Source: Agarilytica sp045430305 (GTDB lineage Bacteria; Pseudomonadota; Gammaproteobacteria; Pseudomonadales; Cellvibrionaceae). From it: a stretch of 64,000 nt of DNA. The stretch is from the NCBI GenBank assembly GCA_045430305.1, contig JAILXW010000003.1, positions 620,001 to 684,000 on the forward strand. The letters are read 5' to 3'. The position numbers and the translations under genes were made by a program. The notes beneath the pieces are model-generated. The model saw only the letters and a program-made list of their open reading frames with translations, was not told the origin of the DNA and ran no database searches. Shown here piece by piece: positions 7,926 through 16,542 of the stretch (positions within the stretch are counted from its first letter, which is position 1; every line of letters begins with the position of its first letter).

Positions 7926-9305
7926 ATGCGTATTATGTTGATTGCTCTAAGCATAGCTCTAGCTGCATGTTCCGGTGTAAACACGAAACAATATAGTGAT
8001 GATAGGCAGGCGTTGACAAGCCTAGCTGAGCGTGCCCAAAAATACTGGAAAGACAATAATATCGAGTCAGAAAATAAGTCATTATTGGTTGCCTCCCGAG
8101 GGCGTCACTTCACAAGGTCAAGCTGGAACTGTGAAAAGCAAGAGCAAGCTGTCAGTTCAAAATCAGTGGGTGATTTGACGCTCTCATTTTTTGAGGCAGA
8201 TATTAGAGAGGCTGTGGTAGAGCTTAGTGTCATGTCTGGACTACCCATTGTCATTGATGACACCGTTGAAGGTTTTGTCACTGCCAACCTAGAAAATGTA
8301 TCGCTTTCGGAAGCGCTTACAATATTGCTTGCCCCTGGTGGTTATAGCTATCGATTTAATGCTGGCTATGTTCTAGTCGGCGGAAGCAGCCCAAACTCTC
8401 CTTCGTTTACCAATCTGGCAATCACGTGTAGTTACAAGCCAAAATATATGTCGGCAGTTGATCTGGCCAGCTCGCTTACCGCTTTTTATCAGCAGTTTAT
8501 TAGAATTCCTCAAAACGGAAATTCATTGACCATAACCGCACCACATAAAATCCTGAAAGAAATTGAAACAAACATATGTGTTTTTGACCAAGCGCCAGAT
8601 CAAGTGTTACTTGAAATGAGTATTGTTGAAGTAAGTCGTGAGGCGCTCGACATACTGGGTGTGAGTTGGGATCGATTTGGTCGAGATGCGAATACAAATA
8701 AGTTAAGGAGAATGGGTGCCGGAGAATGGAGCGGTGTCGGGCCAATACAAGCAAATACCGCGACAGATGCATTTACGATTGGTTTGTTGCCTCAAAGAAC
8801 TCTGGCGGATTCGATTAGTTTTTTGCGTTCAGAAGGCGAGGCAAATTTAAAAGCGATGCCTTCAATTATCTCACTTGATGGAAAAGAAGCTAGTTTTTCG
8901 ACGACGCATAGTATTTGGCTTCCTTATGTAGGCAGTGGCAATAACAGGTCTACAGAATTAACTTATGGCGTTGATATGAAGGTAACGCCGAAGATTTCAC
9001 ATGATGGAGAAATACTCTTGTCGATTTCAAAAGCAAGTGTTAGTGATCTTAGTCATACAGAAAAGGGAGATCCGTACATCGTTTCGCATCAGGTGTCGAA
9101 TGCTGTAAGAGTAAGGGATGGCGACTACTTGGTATTAGGTGGCCTATTGCAAACAAAAAAAATAAACGGAAACAGTGGTGTGCCCCGCCTTAAAGATATC
9201 AAGGTGATCGGAAAGGGGTTTGGTAGAGAAGAAACGATAGTACGGCGAATGGAGGTGCTTATCATGATTAAGCCAACCATCTTGGAGAGGCCGGAAAATG
9301 TGTAA
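7926..9305 (+). CDS. Lipoprotein secretin (outer-membrane channel, MshL/BfpB-like)
   Basis: 459 residues after a GAGGAGG ribosome site. The lipobox LAAC places the lipidated Cys at residue 15. After a linker comes an STN/N0-type domain (about 80-145: LTLSFFEADIREAVVELS onward), a secretin N domain, and then the secretin barrel domain with VLLEMSIVEVSREALDILG, a VRDGDYLVLGGLLQ loop, GVPRLKDIKVIGKGFG and the closing EVLIMIKPTIL. These are hallmarks of type IV pilus/T2SS secretins. It is compact compared with PilQ. No assembly ATPase, platform protein or prepilin gene is adjacent, and it occupies the place an usher would have in a fimbrial operon. Confidence 0.88.
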   Translation: MRIMLIALSIALAACSGVNTKQYSDDRQALTSLAERAQKYWKDNNIESENKSLLVASRGRHFTRSSWNCEKQEQAVSSKSVGDLTLSFFEADIREAVVELSVMSGLPIVIDDTVEGFVTANLENVSLSEALTILLAPGGYSYRFNAGYVLVGGSSPNSPSFTNLAITCSYKPKYMSAVDLASSLTAFYQQFIRIPQNGNSLTITAPHKILKEIETNICVFDQAPDQVLLEMSIVEVSREALDILGVSWDRFGRDANTNKLRRMGAGEWSGVGPIQANTATDAFTIGLLPQRTLADSISFLRSEGEANLKAMPSIISLDGKEASFSTTHSIWLPYVGSGNNRSTELTYGVDMKVTPKISHDGEILLSISKASVSDLSHTEKGDPYIVSHQVSNAVRVRDGDYLVLGGLLQTKKINGNSGVPRLKDIKVIGKGFGREETIVRRMEVLIMIKPTILERPENV

Positions 9306-10599
9306 ACTTTATTTCCTAATCATGCTGTCATTTATTGTTGTAGATTCGAGTGCGGATTCTAGGGGCCGAGTTTCAGGTTCCTCTTCATTTGATGATTCCG
9401 CAACGATTTGTATGTCAATTGGCTTGCAGGCCTCTCTTACCGGTCTGGAAAATATTATGCTAGAAACAAATCAGATATCAGGTAGCGCAGGTGCTATTTA
9501 CGCTGGCGAAGATGCTTTTTACGTAGAAGCAAACGGGCAGGTACGAGTTTTAATCGAAGGGGGGGTACTCCAGAATGGGGGCTATGAAGTGCCCGTGCAG
9601 TACGCCATTGATAACAACATTGAAAATTTTCTTACTGAGGGAGAGGGGGCCTACTCCAACGAGCATATACTTCAAGCGCGAGCGCGAATTGGAACAGTAT
9701 CTTCACAATTGGCGGGAGATTATAGTGGGGTCGTCACGCTTATTGTTACACCTGCTATTGGTGGTTTGGCTGGGTGTGGTCAATCAACCTACCAATATCC
9801 TTCTCAGTCAGTATGGGGGACTCTAGCCTGGGAAGACTTATATCCGAATGCCGGGGATGCCGATTACAACGACATGGTTGTCAATTTTCGTATTGAAGAA
9901 CATTACAATGCAAACAACGAATTAGAAACCATCGAAATGGACTTTATCCCGATTGCGAGAGGGGCAGGTTATAACCATGCGCTTTTGATGTCACTCGATG
10001 GCGTTCTCGATGACAGTAATAATGTGATTACGGAAACAGCACCGGTTTATACGGGTGACGCGGAAATTTCGGCGACGTATACCAATTTAAATACGCTCGA
10101 CTCTTATACCGAATATTTTAATTCAGGTGAAGATATTGTTGTGTTTTCAGATACCAGAGAAGCCGCCGGAAGCGGTTTTACGAATGTTTATCCTGGGCGA
10201 GAAACCGAAGCTCCGGACTGGATGACGAGTATTGAGGTAAGTTTAACAAGCGGCGCATCCTATTCGAATGGTGGCTTAATCTCAGGAGAGTTTAATTATC
10301 GGCCTTACCTTTCTGTGTATAACACCGATAATGAAATCGATATTTATCAGGTGAATCAAAATGATGGAATGATTGACGGTAATGGTTACCCCTTTGGCAT
10401 TATGGTACCGGAAGACTGGGCCTGGCCGTCGGAAAGAAGTTCGATTGATTTGTTGTATCCATATTTTTCTGAGTATCGTGCATGGCTAGCCGGTGACGCA
10501 GAAGAGATCAGCGAGTTTGCGAAGTATTGGTATGAATATCCAAACCCTGGTAACAATGCCAACTACAAATATTATGATCTGGAAAATCTAGATATTTGA
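9298..10599 (+). CDS. Secreted protein: pilin-like domain fused to LruC/DUF4842-type domain, probable tip or surface adhesin
   Basis: 433 residues; the start overlaps the secretin stop by eight bases, so it is coupled. A signal peptide (about 1-19) precedes an N-terminal domain (about 30-152) that parallels the 6221 subunit: SAT[VI].M near the start, the sequence GSAGAIYAGEDAF against SSGAVYSGSDDF, QVRV, and AGDYSGVVTLIV at the end. The C-terminal part carries WEDLYP (178-183) and GDADYNDMVVNF (186-197), the signature of LruC-type domains, whose Asp/Asn-rich core suggests calcium binding. A domain shared with the major subunit plus a distinct effector domain is the usual design of a fimbrial tip adhesin. 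That role is inferred. Confidence 0.7.
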   Translation: MCKLYFLIMLSFIVVDSSADSRGRVSGSSSFDDSATICMSIGLQASLTGLENIMLETNQISGSAGAIYAGEDAFYVEANGQVRVLIEGGVLQNGGYEVPVQYAIDNNIENFLTEGEGAYSNEHILQARARIGTVSSQLAGDYSGVVTLIVTPAIGGLAGCGQSTYQYPSQSVWGTLAWEDLYPNAGDADYNDMVVNFRIEEHYNANNELETIEMDFIPIARGAGYNHALLMSLDGVLDDSNNVITETAPVYTGDAEISATYTNLNTLDSYTEYFNSGEDIVVFSDTREAAGSGFTNVYPGRETEAPDWMTSIEVSLTSGASYSNGGLISGEFNYRPYLSVYNTDNEIDIYQVNQNDGMIDGNGYPFGIMVPEDWAWPSERSSIDLLYPYFSEYRAWLAGDAEEISEFAKYWYEYPNPGNNANYKYYDLENLDI

Positions 10600-10920
10600 A
10601 GGTTGACGTTAAAATTTCCACAGTGGCGGGTATTTACCCTTGGTGTTTGAACGCTTATTATGCTGCATGTGGAGAAAAAACAACCAATAGAAAGTTAAGC
10701 GTCTCGCAGAACTGAGTCTTTGTGGCGCGAAATTCAGTTTAGCCTTTATCGAAAATTTCACAAAATTAACCTTTATGGTAGTTTTGCGCCTTCGAGCTGA
10801 CAGATCACGCAAAATGATCTTAAGCCTAACTCGCTTCATGCCATCGACACTTCTTCTCATTGAGCTCTTTGGCCGGTTCTTTCAGCTAAGCCTCGTTTTT
10901 TGAATTATTGGAGTTTTGCC
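10600..10920. other. Intergenic stretch before cytochrome P450
   Basis: About 320 bases. No convincing terminator follows the LruC-type gene. A short minus-strand frame at 10609-10860 shows basic, low-complexity content and no ribosome site, and I do not call it. The P450 promoter must lie here, but I see no clear elements. Confidence 0.5.
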
Positions 10921-12300
10921 ATGACCAATTTCGTAGAAGAACAAATTTCCCCGATCAGTTCCGCAGAGGTTACAGCCTCTTCGGATCGTTTTTTAGATGA
11001 TTATGACGCAGCGCCAGACGATGAAAAGTATCCTCTGGCGCGAAAATGGATGGATGAGCAGCCGCTAGAACTTTTTAAGCAGCTCAGAAACGAAAGGCCA
11101 ATTTTAGTCACGCCAGAAGCGACGATTGTGACCAAGTTCAATGATGTGCGCGATATTTTGCAAATGCCGACGGTGTTCACGGTAAATCTTTACGAGCCGA
11201 AAATGGAAGACTACCTAATGAAGCATGATGACGATGCGCTGCATACGCGCGAAAAGTCATTTATGGAAGGTTTTCTTAATCGTAATGATCTGCCTCATGT
11301 GCGCAATATCATTGCACGCAATGCGCAAGAAGTACTGAGTGAAGCAAATGGTTCTATGGAAGCCGTGAATGCTTACTGTCGTGGTGTGCCTGCGTCTTTA
11401 GTACAAGACTATTTTGGGTTTGACCGAATCGAGCGTAAATCACTGATCGATTGGTCCTATTGGTCACAATACAATAGTTTCCATAATCACCATTTTAATT
11501 TGCATTCAGATGAAAAGTTTCAACACATTGTCGCAGAACAAAAACGTTCGGGTGAAGAGTTGGCAGATTATATTACGGGTGTATTTGCCAGAAAATTGAT
11601 CGGTGTTAAAGCTGAACAAGCGGCTGGCCCGCTTTTGCATGTTTGGTATGCGCTTGCCAAATTAGCGTGTAAATTAATGGGTAACGATCGTTATGAAGTA
11701 AAAGACGATATTGCAACACGAGTTTTGCGTTCCAGCTTCCCAAAAGAGGTAGAGTTTGATCTTGTGAGGCAGGGTATCAATGTGGGTGGCCTATTAATAG
11801 GCGCTATTGAAACCACGCAACAATCTGTTGCGCAAGCGATTCAATATTTGATTAAAAACCCCGAAATTTTGGCCAGGGCTAAGACGGCAGCCAAGAAAGA
11901 AGATACGGCAGAGTTTGATGGTTACGTATGGGAGGCGCTACGTTTTGTGCCGCTAAGCCCATACCTTTTCCGTCAAACGGCAGAGAAATATACCATTGCT
12001 AAAGGCACTAACTACGCAACTACCGTATTGCCGGGTACGACGGTATTAATTGCGACGCAGTCAGCCATGTTTGACGAATATTGCTACGACGAGGCAGAAA
12101 AATTTATACCAGAACGTAATTGGTATCACCATTTTGTATTTGGTTTTGGTGCCCACGAATGTATGGGTAAATATATTGGAATGGTGATGATTCCAGAGAT
12201 GGTGCGTCAGATTGTTTTGTTGGATGACCTAAAGGCGGAGTGCGACATTGATTATAGAGATGGGCCGCTTCCAGAAGAGTACAACCTGACTTGGGGTTAA
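10921..12300 (+). CDS. Cytochrome P450
   Basis: 459 residues from ATG 10921, eight bases after TTGGAG; a TTG at 10900 is in frame but upstream of the ribosome site. The haem-binding loop FGFGAHECMG gives Cys414 as the thiolate ligand. The ExxR motif is EALR in the K helix. The I-helix segment is IGAIETTQQS, so the usual acid-Thr pair is present in modified form (Glu-Thr). It is soluble, with no membrane anchor. No ferredoxin or reductase gene is nearby, so the electron donor is elsewhere. Substrate unknown. It stands alone between the secretin operon and the minus-strand accessory genes. Confidence 0.9.
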   Translation: MTNFVEEQISPISSAEVTASSDRFLDDYDAAPDDEKYPLARKWMDEQPLELFKQLRNERPILVTPEATIVTKFNDVRDILQMPTVFTVNLYEPKMEDYLMKHDDDALHTREKSFMEGFLNRNDLPHVRNIIARNAQEVLSEANGSMEAVNAYCRGVPASLVQDYFGFDRIERKSLIDWSYWSQYNSFHNHHFNLHSDEKFQHIVAEQKRSGEELADYITGVFARKLIGVKAEQAAGPLLHVWYALAKLACKLMGNDRYEVKDDIATRVLRSSFPKEVEFDLVRQGINVGGLLIGAIETTQQSVAQAIQYLIKNPEILARAKTAAKKEDTAEFDGYVWEALRFVPLSPYLFRQTAEKYTIAKGTNYATTVLPGTTVLIATQSAMFDEYCYDEAEKFIPERNWYHHFVFGFGAHECMGKYIGMVMIPEMVRQIVLLDDLKAECDIDYRDGPLPEEYNLTWG

Positions 12301-12402
12301 TGCCGACGTGCATGCGATAGCTATAAAAAGCTAGCGATTATCGCTGTATCGAATGAAAGGTGAGCCCTATTGAGGTTAGAGCCGTAGCGAATATGTATAG
12401 CG

Positions 12403-12651
12403 TTATATACTTTTCCCTTCGGCTTTTTTGACTCTTATTTTTGCGTCGCCGACGGTTTTGTAATTCAGGCTTTTAACGGCAATTTTTGCCTCGCCCGCTT
12501 TCGGCATTTCAACAAACCCAAACCCTTTTGATTCGCCAGTGTCGCCATCCATTACTAGGTTGCACGATTGTACGGCGCCAAATTCTTGGAACATTTTTTT
12601 TAATTCATCTTCGGTAACTGATCGATCTAAATTACGTATTAATAACTTCAT
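12403..12651 (-). CDS. RRM-domain RNA-binding protein
   Basis: 82 residues forming a single RNA recognition motif, with RNP2 LLIRNL at the N-terminus and RNP1 KGFGFVEM in the middle. This is the bacterial and cyanobacterial Rbp type, which is often cold-induced. The C-terminus is short and basic. It lies in a run of small minus-strand genes with a cold-shock protein two genes upstream. RNA targets are unknown. Confidence 0.9.
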   Translation of the reverse strand: MKLLIRNLDRSVTEDELKKMFQEFGAVQSCNLVMDGDTGESKGFGFVEMPKAGEAKIAVKSLNYKTVGDAKIRVKKAEGKSI

Positions 12652-12759
12652 AAATTCCCCTGGGGGTTGTCGGTATTGGAGCGTCGCTATTTGTGAGGGT
12701 TGCCGAGCTAGAAGTTTAGCGGCGGGCCTTAGGGCGAAGAGAGATGCTCGAAAAATGTG

Positions 12760-13341
12760 TTAGACGAGCCGAGATAATAAGTTTTGTTTAACTCCGGGCC
12801 ACTCGTTCTTAATGACACTAAAAATAACCGAATCCCTAACTCTACCGTTAGGCATTCTCATATGGTTTCTCAAAATGCCTTCTTGCTTAGCGCCTATGCG
12901 CAAGATAGCGTTGCGAGATGTAATGTTTAGATAGTCTGTCATAAACTCAATTCTATTCAAGTTTAAAACTTCGAAAGCGTGGGTAAGTAATAACAGTTTA
13001 GATTCTGTATTGGTGTATGTTTGTTGAAAACTTTTAGAGATAAAGGTGAAGCCGATTTCTGTACGACCTAGGTGTATACTTGCATTCATAAACCTCGTAG
13101 AGCCAACTACGCTGCCAGATGCTTGGTCCACTACCGCAAAAGCTAAGCCTTGTCCCGTGGAAGGTAGGTTTATTGCTTCAGAAATAAATACATCAATTTC
13201 GCTTGGTTTTGGTACCGAAGTTACAAATAGCTTCCAAAGTTCTCCATCGTTCACTGCATGACAGAGGCCATCTCTATGATGCTCTGAAAGAGGCTCTAAG
13301 AGTACTTTAGACCCTGTAAGTGTTACTTTTTTAAATTCCAT
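12760..13341 (-). CDS. GNAT-family N-acetyltransferase (RimJ/RimL-like)
   Basis: 193 residues. The N-terminal pattern (LTGSKVLLEPLSEHHRDGL) and the later RIEFMTDYLNITSRNAILRI followed by GAKQEGILRNHMRMPNG are characteristic of the RimJ/RimL/Acetyltransf_3 group: acetyl-CoA binding with the conserved Asn-x-x-Ser-Arg helix and GxxxEG loop. The substrate (ribosomal protein N-terminus or a small molecule) cannot be told. GNAT genes are common in integron cassettes, and this one sits in the putative cassette region. Confidence 0.88.
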   Translation of the reverse strand: MEFKKVTLTGSKVLLEPLSEHHRDGLCHAVNDGELWKLFVTSVPKPSEIDVFISEAINLPSTGQGLAFAVVDQASGSVVGSTRFMNASIHLGRTEIGFTFISKSFQQTYTNTESKLLLLTHAFEVLNLNRIEFMTDYLNITSRNAILRIGAKQEGILRNHMRMPNGRVRDSVIFSVIKNEWPGVKQNLLSRLV

Positions 13342-13476
13342 GGTGTTAGTGTTTTGTTTCTCGCATAACGCCGTGCTCCGCTGACCTTCTTAAGGTGAAA
13401 TCTTTTGTGTTGTTGGCAAAAGAGGCAGCATAAAAATGTCAGGTGAAGCACTTTGCTATGTAAAATCGATATCGAT

Positions 13477-13683
13477 TTAAATTGGGCTAACTTTGTTAGC
13501 GCATGGGCCTTTTTGGCCTTGGCCAACTTCAAACTCAACCGCTTGGCCGTCGTTTAGGGTTGCATATCCGCCACCGGCTTGTATTTCTGAATGGTGAACA
13601 AACAAATCTTTGCCGCCATCTTCCGGAGTGATAAAACCAAAACCCTTGTCTGCATTAAACCACTTAACTGTACCTTTGCTCAT
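13477..13683 (-). CDS. Cold-shock domain protein (CspA family)
   Basis: 68 residues, the full length of a CspA-type protein, with RNP1-like KGFGFI and RNP2-like LFVHHSEI motifs on an OB fold. It is a nucleic-acid chaperone that melts RNA structure. The 5' leader between 13684 and about 13740 is moderately long, as in cold-inducible csp genes, but I cannot show a thermosensor. Confidence 0.95.
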   Translation of the reverse strand: MSKGTVKWFNADKGFGFITPEDGGKDLFVHHSEIQAGGGYATLNDGQAVEFEVGQGQKGPCANKVSPI

Positions 13684-13762
13684 AATACTTTCTTCTCTGT
13701 TCGGTGAGTTTTAGATGACTACATTCGTTATCACCATTGCGAACGTAGTTTTCGAATCTAGA

Positions 13763-13812
13763 CCTGAAAACGCCACGCGTACTGGCGGGTCAGGCATGGT
13801 GTATTGTTAGCA
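13763..13812 (-). repeat. Hairpin with possible attC-like end
   Basis: CCTGA-aaa-CGCCA-loop-TGGCG-gg-TCAGG (13763-13794) is a compound stem. In minus orientation it is preceded by GCTAAC (13806-13811), which resembles the RYYYAAC end of integron recombination sites. It lies about 20 bases after the stop of the zinc-ribbon gene. It could be a transcription terminator or a degenerate cassette site. Confidence 0.3.
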
Positions 13813-13831
13813 ACACCGCTGTTCATAATTA

Positions 13832-14026
13832 CTAGCTTGTGGTGCAGCTCATGTCTTCACCGCAGCACATGGGTGATTTTATTTTTCCGTGACCATTGGG
13901 GCATTCGGAAATCTGAACTTCTGAGCCGTCGTCTAGCTTTAAGCTTCCATTAGCCAATGGGGCATCACATTTGGCACAGCTTGCATTCACTGCCATTCCA
14001 CATTTTTTACACTCATATGTTGCCAT
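13832..14026 (-). CDS. Small zinc-ribbon protein
   Basis: 64 residues with paired cysteines: CKKCG near the N-terminus, CAKCD at about 18-21, a CPNGHG segment, and CCGEDM near the C-terminus. They could bind one or two zinc ions. A rubredoxin-type or chaperone-like zinc ribbon is likely; function unknown. It is separated from the GFA gene by about 100 bases that include a hairpin. Confidence 0.8.
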   Translation of the reverse strand: MATYECKKCGMAVNASCAKCDAPLANGSLKLDDGSEVQISECPNGHGKIKSPMCCGEDMSCTTS

Positions 14027-14055
14027 TGCATTTTCCTCTGATGTTTATATGTTAT

Positions 14056-14080
14056 GTTTTACGGCGCTACGACGTAAAAC
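14056..14080. repeat. Perfect inverted repeat in leader of zinc-ribbon gene
   Basis: GTTTTACG (14056-14063) and CGTAAAAC (14073-14080) form an 8-bp stem with a nine-base loop, 30 bases upstream of the ATG at 14026. It could terminate upstream transcription, act in the leader RNA, or be a remnant of a cassette junction. No T tract follows on the minus strand. Confidence 0.4.
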
Positions 14081-14129
14081 AGCAAGAAAGGGCGCGCCAG
14101 AGCTAGCCCACTGTGCGTGAAGATAGGGT

Positions 14130-14570
14130 TTATACTTCATTGTTTGTACCTTCGTTCGCCAGTAATTGTACCAAATGCTCTATCGTGGGCTTTGTATCAT
14201 ACGGGTTAGTGCCCGAGTCGACATTGCTCCAATTGGCTTTTTCACAAGTAAACAGATTGGCGGTTGTCACAACGTTTTGGCAGTCGAGCGACCCGACTGG
14301 AACCCAATAGAATGGTTCGTTCCTAAATTTATTCGGGGTTGATGAGCCACAATGGCTACAAAAATGTGAGCTGAACCCAGACTCTTTCTCCCACGCGCGC
14401 ACGCTATTTTCGCCTGAAAGCCAATTGAATTTGGCCTCTTTTACCACTGTTCCACAGCTTGACGCTGTGCCAGATTGCTTTCTACATTCTTCACATTGGC
14501 ATTGGTACATACTTATACGGTCTACGTTTAGAGCGAATTGTACTTCACCACACAAACAGGAGTCCTTCAT
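14130..14570 (-). CDS. GFA-family (CENP-V/GFA domain) zinc protein
   Basis: 146 residues. The zinc-ligand pattern of glutathione-dependent formaldehyde-activating-like proteins is present: CLCGEV at the N-terminus, CQCEECRKQSG at about 24-34, and FCSHCGSS at about 70-77. The characterised member Gfa adds formaldehyde to glutathione, but most family members have unknown roles. Full length for the family. A common integron-cassette gene type. Confidence 0.88.
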   Translation of the reverse strand: MKDSCLCGEVQFALNVDRISMYQCQCEECRKQSGTASSCGTVVKEAKFNWLSGENSVRAWEKESGFSSHFCSHCGSSTPNKFRNEPFYWVPVGSLDCQNVVTTANLFTCEKANWSNVDSGTNPYDTKPTIEHLVQLLANEGTNNEV

Positions 14571-15027
14571 ATTAGTCGTGCCGCGATATTTGGTTTCTGG
14601 CGGTGTAAGGCCCGCGCTGCTTATTATGTATCACTTTGAAGTGTACTCCTATGTAATAAGCGGACACAAATACCGAATCCGCCAAATTGAACGGCCCAGC
14701 ATAGGGGTTCCAGCGAAGTACAAAGCATTGCGTTGGGAACAGTTCGCATTGCCGCAGAAGCCAAGGCATGTGACGACCAGAAAAACACCCGAACAATGGC
14801 CGCGTACTTTAAACCCCGAGTAACCCCAATACCAATAAATTTAACCAGTGGGTACAAGTGCGACTGTACAAGCCCTTGAGCTACGATTGTAACGAAACCG
14901 AGCAAAAAATTGGGCTTGTCTTCAAAATACTCGAAGCCTGTATGCATATGTTTCAAGATACAGCATGTCATATCGCCGCGAGTGGAAATCTTACAGTCAT
15001 ATACGCAAAGGCGCCTATGAGTGAGTG
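14571..15027. pseudogene. Stretch with a possible decayed membrane-protein gene (minus strand)
   Basis: 457 bases without a convincing intact gene. On the minus strand a frame at 14624-14971 has a hydrophobic run (FLLGFVTIVAQGL, then a segment rich in V/F/L) suggesting the middle of a small multi-pass membrane protein. Its beginning and end look unlike protein (CC, CVRLLHRS), and a second minus frame overlaps it. A frameshifted remnant is my best reading; the family is not recognised. Confidence 0.3.
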
Positions 15028-15627
15028 CTATGAGGGTAGGCTAAACTTTCCCGAATATTTAAATAACATACCAAGTAACGGATGGCGTAGCTCCATTTTC
15101 ATTGAGAACTGTCTATGGTCAATCGGTCGTTCTTCGACATAAATTCGACCCATTAACCAGCGCCCGGGGAGTGGTATTTTGAAACCCAAAATCCTCCAAA
15201 TATATCCAATATCTCTAAACACTAAAGCGCCACCTTCACACGAAACTCGAAGCTTTATTCCAAGCCCAAAACGAACAAACTCAATCACCTCTTGGTGTTT
15301 TACAGGCTCCATATGAGATTTGAAGTGAAACTCACGATGTTTAAACTTAAAAACTCTATCCCAATAAATATTGGCGTTCTTACTGTCGGCACTATAATAA
15401 ACGTCGACGGGAACGCGCTTTCCTTTATAAGGCACCACCGCACCAAATATGAGTGCGATCGGGATTAGCGCTTTTGCGGGGAGTGAATGATATATTTCTG
15501 ACATCTCGCCAGACACACAAATGTTGTCAGAAGAGCGTTCTCGTAAAAAATAATGCCTTTTTATTATATCGCCAAGGTTTTCCCATTCGGTGCCTAATAT
15601 AGTTTTAAATATCGGTTCTTGTTTCAT
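15028..15627 (-). CDS. DUF4166-type protein
   Basis: 199 residues from ATG 15627 (MKQEPIFKTIL); an upstream in-frame TTG at 15642 is less likely. The pattern of a folded soluble protein with FKHREFHFKSHM and a central FGLGIKLRVSCEGGALVF resembles DUF4166 domains, which are usually found alone or fused to saccharopine dehydrogenase-like proteins. Function unknown. It lies within the minus-strand accessory run, with the start 89 bases from the upstream gene's stop. Confidence 0.65.
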   Translation of the reverse strand: MKQEPIFKTILGTEWENLGDIIKRHYFLRERSSDNICVSGEMSEIYHSLPAKALIPIALIFGAVVPYKGKRVPVDVYYSADSKNANIYWDRVFKFKHREFHFKSHMEPVKHQEVIEFVRFGLGIKLRVSCEGGALVFRDIGYIWRILGFKIPLPGRWLMGRIYVEERPIDHRQFSMKMELRHPLLGMLFKYSGKFSLPS

Positions 15628-15716
15628 AGCGTAGAGGCACAAGCCTTTTTTATAGGAGGATTTTCCAGGAAGCTAGAAGATTGCATGTGGTCAGTAGTCT
15701 GGTTGTTATAGGTCGT

Positions 15717-16490
15717 CTAGCCCGCTAGGCTAGCATTGATAGATTGGCTATGGGTTCCTGTTTTGACATTATTGTAAGCATGTTGATGTTCATTTGTGGA
15801 TATTTCTGCTTTTGTTAGTAGTCTACTGCTTCCTATCTCAAGCCCATCTAAGGCAATTCCCCCCACTGATATTCGATGAAGCGCCAAGACTTCATTTTGA
15901 AAGTGCCCAAACATGCGTTTAACTTGGTGGTACTTTCCCTCTACCAGTGAAAGCTTAGCTTTATAATCAGAAATTATCTCTAGGTGTGCTGGCTGTGTTG
16001 TAATATTTTCATAAGTAAAATAAATGCCCTCAAGGAAAGCCGCAATATATTCTTCAGTTAAGGGCTTAGAAAGGGTAACTTCATAAGTTTTTTCTAGTTT
16101 TGTTTCCGGTAGGCTAATCTTTCGCGACCACTTCCCATCGTTAGTGAGTAACACTAGCCCGGTTGTGTTGAAGTCTAGGCGCCCGACGATGTGCAGGTCG
16201 TTCTTTTGGGGGTGTTTAATAAGATCCATAACGGTAGCGTGCGTATTATCTTTTGTCGCGCTTACAACGCCCATTGGTTTATTAAGTTTTATATAAACTG
16301 GAGTGTCATCTTGCAAGCACTTTCCATCCAATACAACACGAGTGAATGCTGTCACCTTCTGTTGAATAGAATTCGCAAGGCTACCATCCAGAAGAATTCG
16401 GTTTTGAGAAATCAAAACACGTGTGTCTGAAATCGAATAATCACTATGCTGGGCGATAAACCGATCAAGTCGGTTGGTTTTAGACTTCAT
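15717..16490 (-). CDS. rsuA: rRNA pseudouridine synthase, RsuA/RluB/E/F family
   Basis: 257 residues from ATG 16490 (MKSKTNRLDRFIAQ). A frame up to 16583 adds about 30 residues and would overlap the next gene, so it is rejected. An N-terminal S4 RNA-binding domain (about 6-55) is followed by the catalytic domain with GRLDFNTTGLVLLTNDG, where the Asp is the catalytic nucleophile, and EGKYHQVKRMF near the end. The order and spacing resemble RsuA (16S rRNA position 516). A second, chromosomal RsuA paralogue may exist elsewhere, so the exact target is uncertain. Confidence 0.85.
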   Translation of the reverse strand: MKSKTNRLDRFIAQHSDYSISDTRVLISQNRILLDGSLANSIQQKVTAFTRVVLDGKCLQDDTPVYIKLNKPMGVVSATKDNTHATVMDLIKHPQKNDLHIVGRLDFNTTGLVLLTNDGKWSRKISLPETKLEKTYEVTLSKPLTEEYIAAFLEGIYFTYENITTQPAHLEIISDYKAKLSLVEGKYHQVKRMFGHFQNEVLALHRISVGGIALDGLEIGSSRLLTKAEISTNEHQHAYNNVKTGTHSQSINASLAG

Positions 16491-16542
16491 AAAATAGTTT
16501 TCACCGTTTGAAAACCGGGCCGAAGTGGCTTTGAGTGATTCA

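Noticed and set aside
7926..9305. Secretin as part of a type IV pilus or type II secretion operon (PilQ, GspD)
   Set aside because: Genes for assembly ATPase, platform protein, alignment proteins or prepilins are not adjacent; the neighbours are a chaperone-like protein and beta-rich subunits without prepilin leader peptides.
10609..10860. Minus-strand frame of 83 residues in the P450 upstream gap
   Set aside because: Basic low-complexity peptide, no ribosome site, no recognisable family.
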